Assembly: GCF_000720185.1 (NCBI RefSeq)
Contig: NZ_JOIY01000025.1
Span: 55,364 to 119,363 of the forward strand
Source of the DNA: Streptomyces sp. NRRL S-340
GTDB lineage: Bacteria; Actinomycetota; Actinomycetes; Streptomycetales; Streptomycetaceae
Length of the DNA: 64,000 nucleotides
Direction of reading: 5' to 3'
Below the pieces are notes generated by a model that saw only the letters and a program-made list of their open reading frames with translations, had not been told where the DNA came from and did no database searches. Of this stretch, positions 1-8,101 are shown in pieces. Within the stretch, counting starts at the first letter, position 1. Each line of letters begins with the position of its first letter. Both the position numbers and the translations under genes were made by a program.

Positions 1-527
1 ACCGCCTCGCGGTGCCGGTGCACCACGTCGTCCTCGATGTGCGCGCCCGCGTCGTACAGCTCCTGCACGGCCCCCGAGTCGAGCTGCCACAGCCGGCCCA
101 GGCGCGGCAGCCGGTCGATGACGGTGGCGATCGTCATGGCGTGGTCCTCGTGCTCGACGATCGCCGCCGACACCTCGGCGTCGTAGAGCATCCAGAAGCA
201 CTGCTCGGCCGAGGAGGTGGGATAGACCGGCACCACCTGGGCGCCGATGGTCCACAGCGCGAAGTCGAAGAGCGTCCACTCGTAGCGGGTGCGGGACATG
301 ATGGCGACCCGGTCGCCGAAGCGGACGCCCTGGGCGAGCAGGCCCTTGGCGAGGGCGAGCACCTCGTCGCGGAACTCGGCGGCGGTCACCTCGCGCCACT
401 CGCCCCTGCCGTCCTTGCGGCCGAGCGCGATGCGCCCCGGGTCGTCCTGGGCATGCTGGAACACGACGTCGGCCAGGCCGCCCACCGGCGGTGCCGACGC
501 CGACGGAGGGCTGGTGAACTCGCGCAA
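1..527 (-). CDS. Long-chain fatty-acyl-CoA ligase (AMP-binding), 5' part only
   Basis: The N-terminal ~175 residues of an AMP-dependent acyl-CoA synthetase, which activates fatty acids to acyl-CoA through an acyl-adenylate. The gene runs off the left edge, so the ATP-binding and C-terminal lid domains are not visible. The translation contains the family block SRTRYEWTLFDFALWTIGA and, further on, VPVYPTSSAEQCFWML. An in-frame TGA lies five codons upstream, so the start must lie close by. I chose TTG at 527 because a GGGAG sits just before it and because the protein then begins (M)REFTSPPS, as I expect for Streptomyces homologues. A later GTG is possible. The likely regulatory palindrome is at 717-732. 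Confidence 0.85.
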   Translation of the reverse strand, partial: MREFTSPPSASAPPVGGLADVVFQHAQDDPGRIALGRKDGRGEWREVTAAEFRDEVLALAKGLLAQGVRFGDRVAIMSRTRYEWTLFDFALWTIGAQVVPVYPTSSAEQCFWMLYDAEVSAAIVEHEDHAMTIATVIDRLPRLGRLWQLDSGAVQELYDAGAHIEDDVVHRHREA

Positions 528-944
528 ACCCCGCTCCCGCTCTCAGTCCGGCTCGGTCCGGTTCGCCTCCGGTGCGCTGGTGACGCTCCGCACAGGCCGT
601 GAAAGCTACCCCACGGGGCCGCGGCCCGGGAGGGGGGCCAAAAGCGAGGGCTGCTCACGTCGGCCCAGGTCAGCGTCGGAAAATACCCGCACATGGGGAA
701 GGGTCGGACAGAATTTCTTACGGTTCAGTAAGTTTCGGTGCCGGTATCTCCACCGAATCTGTACGACCCCTGACGGCGCCGGGGCGGCCGGGACCCGGCG
801 CGGCGCCCGCGCCGCGCCCGCCCCGTGGCCTCCCGCGCGGCAGGTGCGGCCGCCCGCCCCGGCACCGCAGGAGCCGTCCCGGTGCCGACGGCCACCGGCC
901 CGGCCCGCGGCGCCCGGGCCGGGTCAGCGGCGGGCCGGGCCGGG
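528..944. other. Intergenic gap with one AT-rich palindrome
   Basis: This 417-base gap lies between the ligase start and the end of the LysR gene. I see no gene. Its only clear structure is the palindrome at 717-732, inside a locally AT-rich stretch (about 675-735) that would fit a promoter for the ligase. Confidence 0.6.
717..732. promoter_or_regulatory. Palindrome upstream of the acyl-CoA ligase, candidate operator
   Basis: CTTAC-GGTTCA-GTAAG is a perfect 5-base inverted repeat with a 6-base spacer. It stands out as AT-rich in very GC-rich surroundings, about 190 bases before the ligase start. The size suits a TetR or GntR operator. Which protein binds is unknown. Confidence 0.45.
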
Positions 945-1808
945 TCAGCGGCGGTGCAGGTGCTCGCCGCCCGCCAGGATCGCCTTGGCCAGGGCGTCGG
1001 CCGCGTGCTGGGCGGACGGGCGGTGCCGGCCGTGGACCAGGACGAAGTCGACCCGGCCCAGCTCCGGCAGCCCGGCCCGCTCCGGGACGCGGACCAGGCC
1101 GGGCGGGATCAGCCCGCGCGAGTGGGCCATCACGCCGAGCCCCGCACGGGCGGCGGCGATCAGCCCGTTGAGACTCCCGCTGGTGCACGCGACGCGCCAC
1201 GGGCGTCCCTGCCGTTCCAGGGCCTCGAAGGCGAGCGCCCGGGTGATGCCCGGCGGCGGATAGACGATGAGCGGCACCGGCCGGTCCGGGTCCAGCCGCA
1301 GCCGCTCCGTGCCGATCCACACCAGACGGTCCCGCCACACCGGTTCCCCCCGCGGGTCCTGGGGGCGCCGCTTGGCCAGCACCAGATCCAGTTTCCCGGC
1401 GGCCAATTGCTCGTGCAGGGTGCCCGACAGCTCCACCGTCAGCTCCAGGTCGACCTCGGGATGCCCGTGGCGGAAGCCCTCCAGGATCTCCGGCAGCCGG
1501 GTCAGCACGAAGTCCTCCGACGCGCCGAAACGGAGCCGGCCGCGCACCCGGGTGCCGGTGAAGAACGCCGTCGCCTGCTCGTGCGCCTCCAGGATCCGGC
1601 GGGCGAAGCCCAGCATGGCCTCACCGTCCTCGGTCAGCTCGACCGAGTGGGTGTCGCGGGTGAACAGCAGCCGTCCGGTGGCGTCCTCCAGCCGTCGTAC
1701 GTGCTGGCTGACGGTCGACTGGCGCAGCCCGAGCCGCCGGGCCGCCTGGGTGAAACTGAGCGTCTGCGAGACGGCGAGGAAGGTGCGCAGGTGAGCGGGG
1801 TCGTACAC
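945..1808 (-). CDS. LysR-family transcriptional regulator
   Basis: The 287-residue protein has the standard LysR length. An N-terminal winged helix-turn-helix (about residues 1-60, with AARRLGLRQSTVSQ) is followed by a periplasmic-binding-protein-like effector domain (about 88-285). It starts at GTG 1808 and is transcribed away from the transporter at 2015. The intergenic region holds a good LysR box, GTCATC-N9-GATGAC, at 1829-1849. The simplest reading is control of the divergent BASS transporter together with autoregulation. The effector cannot be told from sequence. Confidence 0.93.
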   Translation of the reverse strand: MYDPAHLRTFLAVSQTLSFTQAARRLGLRQSTVSQHVRRLEDATGRLLFTRDTHSVELTEDGEAMLGFARRILEAHEQATAFFTGTRVRGRLRFGASEDFVLTRLPEILEGFRHGHPEVDLELTVELSGTLHEQLAAGKLDLVLAKRRPQDPRGEPVWRDRLVWIGTERLRLDPDRPVPLIVYPPPGITRALAFEALERQGRPWRVACTSGSLNGLIAAARAGLGVMAHSRGLIPPGLVRVPERAGLPELGRVDFVLVHGRHRPSAQHAADALAKAILAGGEHLHRR

Positions 1809-1828
1809 GGGGCCCAGGCTAGCGCCCG

Positions 1829-1849
1829 GTCATCGCGGGACGTGATGAC
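1829..1849. promoter_or_regulatory. LysR box between the regulator and the transporter
   Basis: GTCATC and GATGAC form perfect 6-base arms around 9 bases and contain the T-N11-A core of LysR sites. A possible -10 for the transporter, TATGAC, lies at 1861-1866. The site is only 20 bases from the LysR start, as expected for autoregulation. Confidence 0.6.
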
Positions 1850-2014
1850 AGTGAGAGCGGTATGACGGATTCCCGATCGCCGGGGGGTGGAGGACGATGG
1901 AGCGGGGACCCGTCGGTCTCCCGCCCCGCCGCCGGACGAGTGGACGGGGCAGGACGGACGGTCAAGACGACTGATCAAGACGGATGATCAGGACGGACGA
2001 GCAAGTGGAGCACC

Positions 2015-3160
2015 GTGAAACGCCTGCGCTGGCCGAGCTGGATGCCGATCGACCCGTACATCGTGCTGCTGCTGGCGACGGTGGGCCTGGCCGCGCTGCT
2101 GCCGGCCCGCGGCGGCGCCGCCCACGCGGCCTCCGGCGCCTCCACCGCCGCCATCGCCTTCCTGTTCTTCCTCTACGGCGCCCGCCTCTCCACCCGTGAG
2201 GCGCTGGACGGACTCAAGCACTGGCGGCTCCACGTCACCGTCCTGGCCTGCACCTTCGTGGTCTTCCCGCTGCTCGGCACGGCCGCCCGCGGACTGGTCC
2301 CGGTCCTGCTCGACCAGCCGCTCTACCAGGGGCTGCTGTTCCTCACCCTCGTGCCCTCGACCATCCAGTCGTCGATCGCCTTCACCTCCATCGCCCGCGG
2401 CAACGTGCCCGCCGCGATCTGCGCGGGTTCCTTCTCCTCGCTGGTCGGGATCGTCCTCACCCCGCTGCTCGCCGCGGCGCTGCTGGGCAGCAGCGGCGGC
2501 GGCTTCTCGGCGCACTCGCTGGTCACGATCGTGCTGCAACTGCTCGTGCCGTTCGTCGCGGGGCAACTGCTGCGGCCGTGGATCGGGGGTTTCGTGGCCC
2601 GGCACAAGAAGGTGCTCGGACTCGTCGACCGCGGCTCGATCCTGCTCGTCGTCTACACCGCGTTCAGCGAGGGCATGGTGCGCGGCATCTGGCACCAGGT
2701 CAGCCCACTGCGCCTGGGTGCCCTGCTCGCCGTGGAGGCCGTGCTGCTCGCCGTGATGCTCGCCCTGACCTGGTACGGCGCCAAGGCGCTGGGTTTCGGG
2801 CGGCAGGACCGGATCGCGATCCAGTTCGCCGGTTCCAAGAAGTCCCTCGCCTCCGGCCTGCCCATGGCGAGCGTCCTGTTCGGCGTCCACGCCTCGCTGG
2901 CCGTGCTGCCGCTGATGCTCTTCCACCAGATGCAGCTCATGGTGTGCGCGGTGATCGCCAAGCGCAGGTCGCACGACCCGGAGGCTAACGCTTCGCAGGG
3001 GAATGCCCGGGCGGCGGACACCGGCGAGGCGGAGGCACCGGGAGGGGACACCGGTGGGACGGACGCGCCGGACGGGCAGGAGAGCGCGGCACCTGGGAGT
3101 GAGCCCGCGGCGTCTCCGGCCCGGCCCGGCGCGGCTGGCGCGGCGCCCCGCCCTCGGTGA
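2015..3160 (+). CDS. BASS-family (bile acid:Na+ symporter-like) membrane transporter
   Basis: A 381-residue integral membrane protein with about nine or ten hydrophobic segments between residues 15 and 310, resembling the SBF/BASS family (YfeH-like group). These move organic anions with sodium, but the substrate here is unknown. Start is GTG 2015 with GTGGAG just upstream. The C-terminal ~65 residues are a hydrophilic Ala/Gly/Pro-rich tail without family counterpart. Its last codons, including the TGA stop, are the first unit of the downstream repeat array, so the tail may have been altered by repeat growth. It is divergent from the LysR gene and probably controlled by it. Confidence 0.85.
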   Translation: MKRLRWPSWMPIDPYIVLLLATVGLAALLPARGGAAHAASGASTAAIAFLFFLYGARLSTREALDGLKHWRLHVTVLACTFVVFPLLGTAARGLVPVLLDQPLYQGLLFLTLVPSTIQSSIAFTSIARGNVPAAICAGSFSSLVGIVLTPLLAAALLGSSGGGFSAHSLVTIVLQLLVPFVAGQLLRPWIGGFVARHKKVLGLVDRGSILLVVYTAFSEGMVRGIWHQVSPLRLGALLAVEAVLLAVMLALTWYGAKALGFGRQDRIAIQFAGSKKSLASGLPMASVLFGVHASLAVLPLMLFHQMQLMVCAVIAKRRSHDPEANASQGNARAADTGEAEAPGGDTGGTDAPDGQESAAPGSEPAASPARPGAAGAAPRPR

Positions 3161-3530
3161 GGCCGCCCCGGCGTCCTGTCCTGGGTGAGGCCGCCCCGGT
3201 TGTCCCGCGCCCCCGGTGAGGCCGTTCCGGCGTCCCGTCCCTGGCTGGGTGAGGGGGCGCGGCGACGGTTGCGGTGAGGGCGGCGTCCCGTCCTGGGTGA
3301 GGCGGGCGCGGCGAGCGGGCGCGGTGAGGCCCCCACGGCGGTCCCGCCCGTGGCTGGGTGAGGCGAGCGCGGCGCCCCGCCCTCGGTGAGGCCGCCCCGG
3401 CGTCCTGTCCTGGGTGAGGCCGCCCCGGTTGTCCCGCGCCCTCGGTGAGACGGGCGCGGTGAGGCCGCCCCGGCGTCCCGCCCTCGGTGAGGCCGCTCCC
3501 GGCGCCTCGCCCCGGTGAGGTCGTGGCGAT
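3138..3530. repeat. Degenerate tandem-repeat array after the BASS transporter
   Basis: About fourteen copies of a GGTGAG-centred unit, spaced roughly 25-35 bases apart, fill the gap between the transporter and the convergent oxidoreductase. A 75-base block at 3138-3212 recurs exactly at 3367-3441, which points to recent duplication. The array begins inside the transporter gene: its stop codon sits in CGGTGAGG, a repeat core. Open frames across it translate only to repetitive Gly/Arg/Pro sequence and I do not regard them as genes. Confidence 0.8.
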
Positions 3531-3559
3531 GCCGTCCCGGTGACCGTCGCGGGCTCCGT

Positions 3560-4477
3560 TCAGGGCCGCAGCACCACCTTGCCGAGGTTGCGGTGTCCCT
3601 CGATCGCCTCGTGCGCCCGCGCCGCGTCCTGGAGCGCGAACTCCGCGTGCACGGCGGGCCGCACCATCCCCTGTTCGAACAGCCGCCACAGCTCCAGCCG
3701 CCACCGCTCGTACAGCCCGGGCTGTTCGCGGGCGACGCGGGCCATCTGGAAGCCGGTCACCGACCTGGCACCGACGAGCAGGTCGTACGCCCGGATCGTC
3801 CCGCCGCCCGAGCTGTAGGCCACCAGCCGTCCGCCCGGGGCGAGCGCGGCGACCGCCGGGGTCAGGAGGTCTCCGCCGACCGCGTCGAGGACGCAGTCGA
3901 CCGGGGCGCCCCAGTCGTCGTCGCCGTAGCGGACCACCTCGTCGGCCCCGAGGCTGCGGACGAAGTCCGCCTTGGCCGGGTCGGACACCGCCGCCACGAC
4001 CCGGGACGCGCCCCGCACCCGGGCGAGCTGGACCGCGAGGTGCCCCACGCCGCCGGCCGCCGCCGTCACGAGCACCGACTCGCCCCGCCTCAGCCGTGCG
4101 GCGTCCAGGGCGCCGAGGGCGACGAGGCCGCTGCGGACCAGGGCGACCGCCTCGGTGAAGGAGGCGCCGCCGGGCACGGGGGAGGCCATGGCCTCGTGCA
4201 GCAGGGCGAAGTCGGCGTAACCGTGCGCGAAGCAGAGTCCGGTGACGCGGTCGCCGGGCCGGAAACGGGTGACGTCCGCGCCGACGGCCGTCACCTCACC
4301 GGCGACCTCCCCGCCCAGCGGGATCGGCTCGGCGGCCTCGGTGACCTTGCGGACGACGGGCAGGGTGACCCCGACGGCCGCACAGCGCACGAGGACTTCC
4401 CCCGGACCCGGCTCGGGCACGGGCACCTCTTCGACGAAAAGGGGGCCACCGGTCGATTCGTACCGCACGCGGCGCAT
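3560..4477 (-). CDS. Zinc-less MDR/quinone oxidoreductase family NAD(P)H-dependent reductase
   Basis: A 305-residue medium-chain reductase. The GroES-like N-terminal part (about 1-120) is followed by a Rossmann domain with the nucleotide motif AAAGGVG at about 139-145. The Cys/His zinc ligands of alcohol dehydrogenases are not evident, which fits quinone oxidoreductases. I chose ATG 4477, preceded by GGAGG, over an in-frame start 17 codons upstream whose extra residues look unlike the family. It is divergent from the MarR gene at 4605, with two operator-like palindromes between them. The pair suggests a reductase induced by reactive quinones or electrophiles (inference). Confidence 0.88.
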   Translation of the reverse strand: MRRVRYESTGGPLFVEEVPVPEPGPGEVLVRCAAVGVTLPVVRKVTEAAEPIPLGGEVAGEVTAVGADVTRFRPGDRVTGLCFAHGYADFALLHEAMASPVPGGASFTEAVALVRSGLVALGALDAARLRRGESVLVTAAAGGVGHLAVQLARVRGASRVVAAVSDPAKADFVRSLGADEVVRYGDDDWGAPVDCVLDAVGGDLLTPAVAALAPGGRLVAYSSGGGTIRAYDLLVGARSVTGFQMARVAREQPGLYERWRLELWRLFEQGMVRPAVHAEFALQDAARAHEAIEGHRNLGKVVLRP

Positions 4478-4537
4478 CGCACCTCCACAGACAGGAAGGT
4501 CGGGAGGGGGCAGGTCCGCCGCGCTCACCGAAGATTC

Positions 4538-4581
4538 GTTGGGAGGTCCAACGGTAATCCGAGTTCATTGGGAAGTCCAAC
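4538..4581. promoter_or_regulatory. Two MarR-type operators in the divergent promoter
   Basis: GTTGGGAGGTCCAAC (4538-4552) and ATTGGGAAGTCCAAC (4567-4581) are near-identical palindromes with TTGG/CCAA arms. They are 29 bases apart, about three helical turns. They lie between the oxidoreductase and the MarR gene, where MarR proteins normally bind to repress both. Confidence 0.65.
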
Positions 4582-4604
4582 GGTTTTTTCGCTAGGCTGC
4601 CGTC

Positions 4605-5048
4605 ATGTCCGACGCCGAAGCACCCCTCGCCGAGATCCGTTCCCTGCCCAGCTGGCTCCTCGGCCGGGCCGCCGCACGGGGGAGGGGGCTGGTCGCCGAG
4701 GCGCTCGCCGCGGAGGGGCTGAAGATGTGGCACCACGTGGTGCTCTCCGCGGTCCGCGACCTCGGCCCGGTCGCCCAGGCCGACCTCGGGCGCGGTGTGG
4801 GGCTCGACCCCAAGGACCTGGTCGGCGTCCTCAACGACCTGCAGGCCGCCGGTCACGTGCTGCGCGAACCCGACCCCGCCGACCGGCGCAAGAACGCGGT
4901 CTCCCTCACCGCACAGGGCGCCCGGCTGCTGGCACGCTGCGAGCTGGCCGCCCGCGAGGCCAACGCGACGCTGCTCGCGCCGCTGTCGCCGGAGGAACGC
5001 GACGTCTTCATGGACCTGCTGGTCCGGGTGTCGGACACCAGGGAGTGA
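4605..5048 (+). CDS. MarR-family transcriptional regulator
   Basis: A 147-residue winged helix-turn-helix protein of usual MarR size, with the wing signature DPADRRKNAVSLT at about 89-101. No ribosome-binding site precedes ATG 4605. TAGGCT at 4593-4598 would place the transcription start on or next to the ATG, so the mRNA may be leaderless. It probably represses the divergent oxidoreductase and itself through the two palindromes at 4538-4581. The ligand is unknown. Confidence 0.9.
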   Translation: MSDAEAPLAEIRSLPSWLLGRAAARGRGLVAEALAAEGLKMWHHVVLSAVRDLGPVAQADLGRGVGLDPKDLVGVLNDLQAAGHVLREPDPADRRKNAVSLTAQGARLLARCELAAREANATLLAPLSPEERDVFMDLLVRVSDTRE

Positions 5049-5467
5049 CGGCCGCGCGGACACCCTGCGTCAACGACGTCCGTGCCCGGTGGCCGCGGGA
5101 CGCGCACCCGGGCACGACCGTGGTGCGCAGGTCAGAAAGCGGCGAGGCGTGCGTCGCGGAGCGACGCGGCGCGCACTCCGGGGCGTAGGCGCCGGGGCGG
5201 CAGGCCGAGCGCCCGCCGCCGGGGCGGTACGCCCGGTGCGCGCCGGCGCCTACGCCCGGCTTGGCGGTGGGCGGTGGGCCGGCACGTCGGAACGCGGGCG
5301 GCGGCGCGTACGCCGGGACGCAGGGGTCGAATGGCGCGACGGGGCCCTGCGGAGGAGGGGGTGCTTACCCGCGGCCGGGCCTCGTCGCTGTGTCGCGGGA
5401 GGGGCCGCCGTCGTGTCGCGGGAGGGGGCCCTCGCCGGGCGGCCCGCGGGCCGCCCCGGACCACCCC
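5049..5467. other. Gene-free gap with a long stem-loop
   Basis: No convincing gene lies in this 419-base convergent gap between the MarR gene and fdhD. GGGCGTAGGCGCCGG (5181-5195) and CCGGCGCCTACGCCC (5243-5257) are perfect 15-base inverted arms around a 47-base loop. This may be a bidirectional terminator, though it has no T tract. Confidence 0.5.
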
Positions 5468-6316
5468 TCAGCCCTGGGCCGCCGGGGTCCGCAGGGCGAT
5501 GCGCTCCTCGCCCGCGTACACGTTCATGGAGGCGCCCCGCAGGAAGCCCACCAGGGTCAGTCCGGTCTCCGCGGCCAGGTCCACGGCCAGCGAGGACGGT
5601 GCCGAGACCGCCGCCAGGACCGGGATGCCCGCCATCACGGCCTTCTGTGCCAGCTCGAAGGAGGCCCGGCCGGACACCAGCAGGATCGTGCGGGACAGCG
5701 GCAGGTCGCCGTTCTGCAGGGCGCGGCCGACCAGTTTGTCGACCGCGTTGTGCCGGCCCACGTCCTCCCGTATGTCCAGCAGCTCACCGTCCTCGGAGAA
5801 CAGGGCCGCCGCGTGCAGGCCGCCGGTCCGGTCGAAGACCCGCTGGGCCGCGCGCAGCCGGTCGGGCAGGCTCGTGAGCAGGCCGGGCGTGACGCGCACG
5901 GGAGGCTCGTCGGCGATCGGCCAGCGGGCCGTCGTACGGACCGCGTCCAGGCTGGCCTTGCCGCACAGGCCGCAGGAGGAGGTGGTGTAGACGTTGCGTT
6001 CGAGGGTGATGTCGGGCAGGACGACGTCCGGCGCCGTCCGCACGTCCACCACGTTGTACGTGTTCGCCCCGTCCGCGGTCGCGCCGGCGCAGTACACGAT
6101 GTTGACCAGGTCCGACGCCGCGCCCAGCACGCCCTCGCTGACCAGGAAGCCCGCGGCCAGCGCGAAGTCGTCGCCCGGGGTGCGCATGGTGATGGCGAGC
6201 TGCCTGCCGTTGAGCCGGATCTCCAGGGGCTCCTCGGCCACCAGCGTGTCCGGGCGGGCGGAGACGGCCCCGTCCCGGATGCGGAGCACCTTGCGTCGTT
6301 CCGTGACTCGTCCCAT
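5468..6316 (-). CDS. fdhD: FdhD, formate dehydrogenase sulfurtransferase accessory protein
   Basis: A 282-residue FdhD homologue. FdhD transfers sulfur from IscS to the molybdenum cofactor of formate dehydrogenases, which need the sulfido ligand for activity. The functional CxxC loop is intact (SSCGLCGK, Cys115 and Cys118), as are the family blocks GFLVSEG and GRHNAVDK. Start is ATG 6316. Eight bases upstream lie the remains of an iron-sulfur subunit gene on the same strand (6325-6753), so fdhD was once the second gene of a redox operon. fdhD itself looks intact and may serve an enzyme encoded elsewhere. Confidence 0.93.
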   Translation of the reverse strand: MGRVTERRKVLRIRDGAVSARPDTLVAEEPLEIRLNGRQLAITMRTPGDDFALAAGFLVSEGVLGAASDLVNIVYCAGATADGANTYNVVDVRTAPDVVLPDITLERNVYTTSSCGLCGKASLDAVRTTARWPIADEPPVRVTPGLLTSLPDRLRAAQRVFDRTGGLHAAALFSEDGELLDIREDVGRHNAVDKLVGRALQNGDLPLSRTILLVSGRASFELAQKAVMAGIPVLAAVSAPSSLAVDLAAETGLTLVGFLRGASMNVYAGEERIALRTPAAQG

Positions 6317-6324
6317 TGTCCTGA

Positions 6325-6753
6325 TCAGCCCCGGTTCTGTGCGTGCTGGTAGCCGAAACGGCCCTTGATGCAGAGTTGCCGTGGGCCACCGGGCCGTCGT
6401 GCGGCGAGGTGACCTCGACGATCTCATTGTCCTGCACGTGGAGCGTGAGGCTGCAGCCCACTCCGCGGTACGCGCACACCGGGGCCGTCTCCGTCTGCCC
6501 GGACTCGTCCCAGGTACCCGCCGTCCGCACGTCGAACTCCGACCGGCACGACAGCGGGCCCGTGGGGGCACGCTTCGACGCGGTCGCCGCAGTACGCACA
6601 CGCCGGGTCGGGCAGCGCAGCGTCGTGCTCCGCGGCGATCCCGGCGTCGAAGCCGCGCCCGGCGACGGGGACCGCGAACGTGTTCCGCCACCGCTCGCCG
6701 CACGCGTCGTGCGTGCACGTCCGCGCGGACCCGGGCCTGACGGAAGGCGACAA
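6325..6753 (-). pseudogene. Decayed NuoG/FdhA-like iron-sulfur protein, C-terminal remnant
   Basis: Pieced across frames, the minus strand reads like the C-terminal 130-140 residues of the 2Fe-2S/4Fe-4S protein that often accompanies fdhD. Recognisable blocks are CAYCGDRVEACP, then CRSEFDVRTAGTWDES, then GVGCSLTLHVQDNEIVEVTS, then LCIKGRFGYQHAQNRG with a stop at 6325-6327. It is broken by an extra base in the G5 run at 6564-6568 and a missing base near 6375. Two cluster cysteines have become Arg (TGC to CGC, in GDR and AYR). The N-terminal half is absent. The stop lies 8 bases before fdhD, keeping the old operon layout. Confidence 0.75.
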
Positions 6754-6853
6754 GGCGAGCGGGTGTTTCCTGTGGCTTCGCCTGCCGTCCTACCCGTGGG
6801 TCACTGATCAGACTGGTGAACCCGCAACCCAAGGCAACGAGGGGGACCCTCCC

Positions 6854-7801
6854 ATGAACGGCTCGCGCATCGCCGCCGTCGGCCACTACCAGCCCGCCAA
6901 GGTGCTCACCAACGAGGACCTGGCCGCCCTGGTCGACACCAGCGACGCATGGATCACCAGCCGCGTGGGCATCCGCACCCGGCACATCGCCGGGCCGGAC
7001 GAGCCGGTCGACGAACTCGCCGCGCACGCCGCGGCGAAGGCGCTCGCGGCCGCCGGGCGCACGCCGGCCGACATCGACCTGGTCCTGGTCGCCACCTCCA
7101 CGGCCGTGGACCGTTCCCCCAACACCGCCGCCCGCGTCGCGGCCCGCCTCGGCGTCCCGAGCCCCGCCGCGATGGACGTCAACGTCGTGTGCGCCGGCTT
7201 CACCCACGCGCTGGCCACCGCGGACCACACCGTGCGCGCGGGGGCCGCGACCCGCGCCCTGGTCATCGGCGCCGACAAGATGTCCGACGTCACCGACTGG
7301 AGCGACCGCACCACCTGCGTCCTCGTCGGCGACGGCGCCGGGGCCGCCGTGGTCGAGGCCTGCGCGCCGGGCGAGAGCGCGGGAATCGGGCCGGTGCTGT
7401 GGGGTTCCGTGCCCGAGATGGGACACGCGGTACGGATCGAGGGCACGCCCCCGCGGTTCGCCCAGGAGGGCCAGAGCGTCTACCGGTGGGCCACCACCCG
7501 CCTGCCGCCGCTCGCCCGGCAGACCTGCGAGCGGGCGGGCATCGCCCCCGAGGACCTCGCCGCCGTCGTCCTGCACCAGGCGAACCTGCGGATCATCGAA
7601 CCGCTCGCCGACCGGCTCGGCGCGGCCGGCGCGGTCGTCGCCCGCGACGTCTGCGAGTCCGGCAACACCTCGGCCGCCAGCATCCCGCTGGCCCTGTCCA
7701 AACTGATCGAGCGGGGCGAGGTGCGGACCGGTGACCCGGTGCTCCTGTTCGGCTTCGGCGGCAACCTCTCCTACGCGGGGCAGGTCGTGCGCTGCCCGTG
7801 A
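6854..7801 (+). CDS. Beta-ketoacyl-ACP synthase III (FabH-like)
   Basis: A 315-residue KAS III condensing enzyme, which joins an acyl-CoA starter to malonyl-ACP or acts on related substrates. The catalytic triad is visible: Cys113 in VVCAGF, His241 in LHQAN and Asn271 in SGNTS. Start is ATG 6854. The only nearby purine run is GAGGGGGA about 8 bases upstream. It stands alone, with no fab genes or ACP next to it, so it is probably an accessory FabH paralogue rather than the housekeeping one. It is divergent from the decayed iron-sulfur gene and fdhD. Confidence 0.92.
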   Translation: MNGSRIAAVGHYQPAKVLTNEDLAALVDTSDAWITSRVGIRTRHIAGPDEPVDELAAHAAAKALAAAGRTPADIDLVLVATSTAVDRSPNTAARVAARLGVPSPAAMDVNVVCAGFTHALATADHTVRAGAATRALVIGADKMSDVTDWSDRTTCVLVGDGAGAAVVEACAPGESAGIGPVLWGSVPEMGHAVRIEGTPPRFAQEGQSVYRWATTRLPPLARQTCERAGIAPEDLAAVVLHQANLRIIEPLADRLGAAGAVVARDVCESGNTSAASIPLALSKLIERGEVRTGDPVLLFGFGGNLSYAGQVVRCP

Positions 7802-7906
7802 GGCGCGGGCCGGTCGGGAGCATCACCGGCGGCCCGGGGAACCCGGGCGAACAGGGCGGCTCGGCGACCCGGGCGGCGGGGACGGGTGCACGGGCCGGAT
7901 GCGGCG

Positions 7907-7955
7907 CGTCTTCGTGCGTCTTCCTACGTCTTCGCGTGTCTTCGCGTGTCTTCGC
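7907..7955. repeat. Five 10-base tandem repeats upstream of the GntR gene
   Basis: The sequence runs as five 10-base units of the form (C/T)GTCTTCGYG. A 10-base period puts each copy on the same face of the helix. The array lies between the KAS III gene and the GntR promoter region, about 150 bases before the GntR start. Confidence 0.65.
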
Positions 7956-7980
7956 CGGGTCTCCGGGCGCGCGGTGCGCC

Positions 7981-8003
7981 GTAGACTGTAGACGAAAGAC
8001 AAT
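7981..8003. promoter_or_regulatory. Candidate GntR operator/promoter
   Basis: GTAGACTGTAGACGAAAGAC followed by AAT is an AT-rich patch of three 7-base near-repeats about 100 bases before the GntR start. GAC-containing elements of this kind are common in FCD-type GntR sites. The assignment is by position and composition only. Confidence 0.35.
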
Positions 8004-8101
8004 CCACACTGGTGACCGATGATCCGCTGCGCCGGATCGCCGCACCGGTGGCGGTGTCCCGCCTCCGTCCGCTGTGCAGGGCCCGCCGAGGAGGGACCGC
8101 G

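Noticed and set aside
2985..3704. Minus-strand reading frame across the repeat array near 3.2 kb
   Set aside because: It encodes only repeat-derived Gly/Pro/Arg sequence and overlaps the ends of two real genes.
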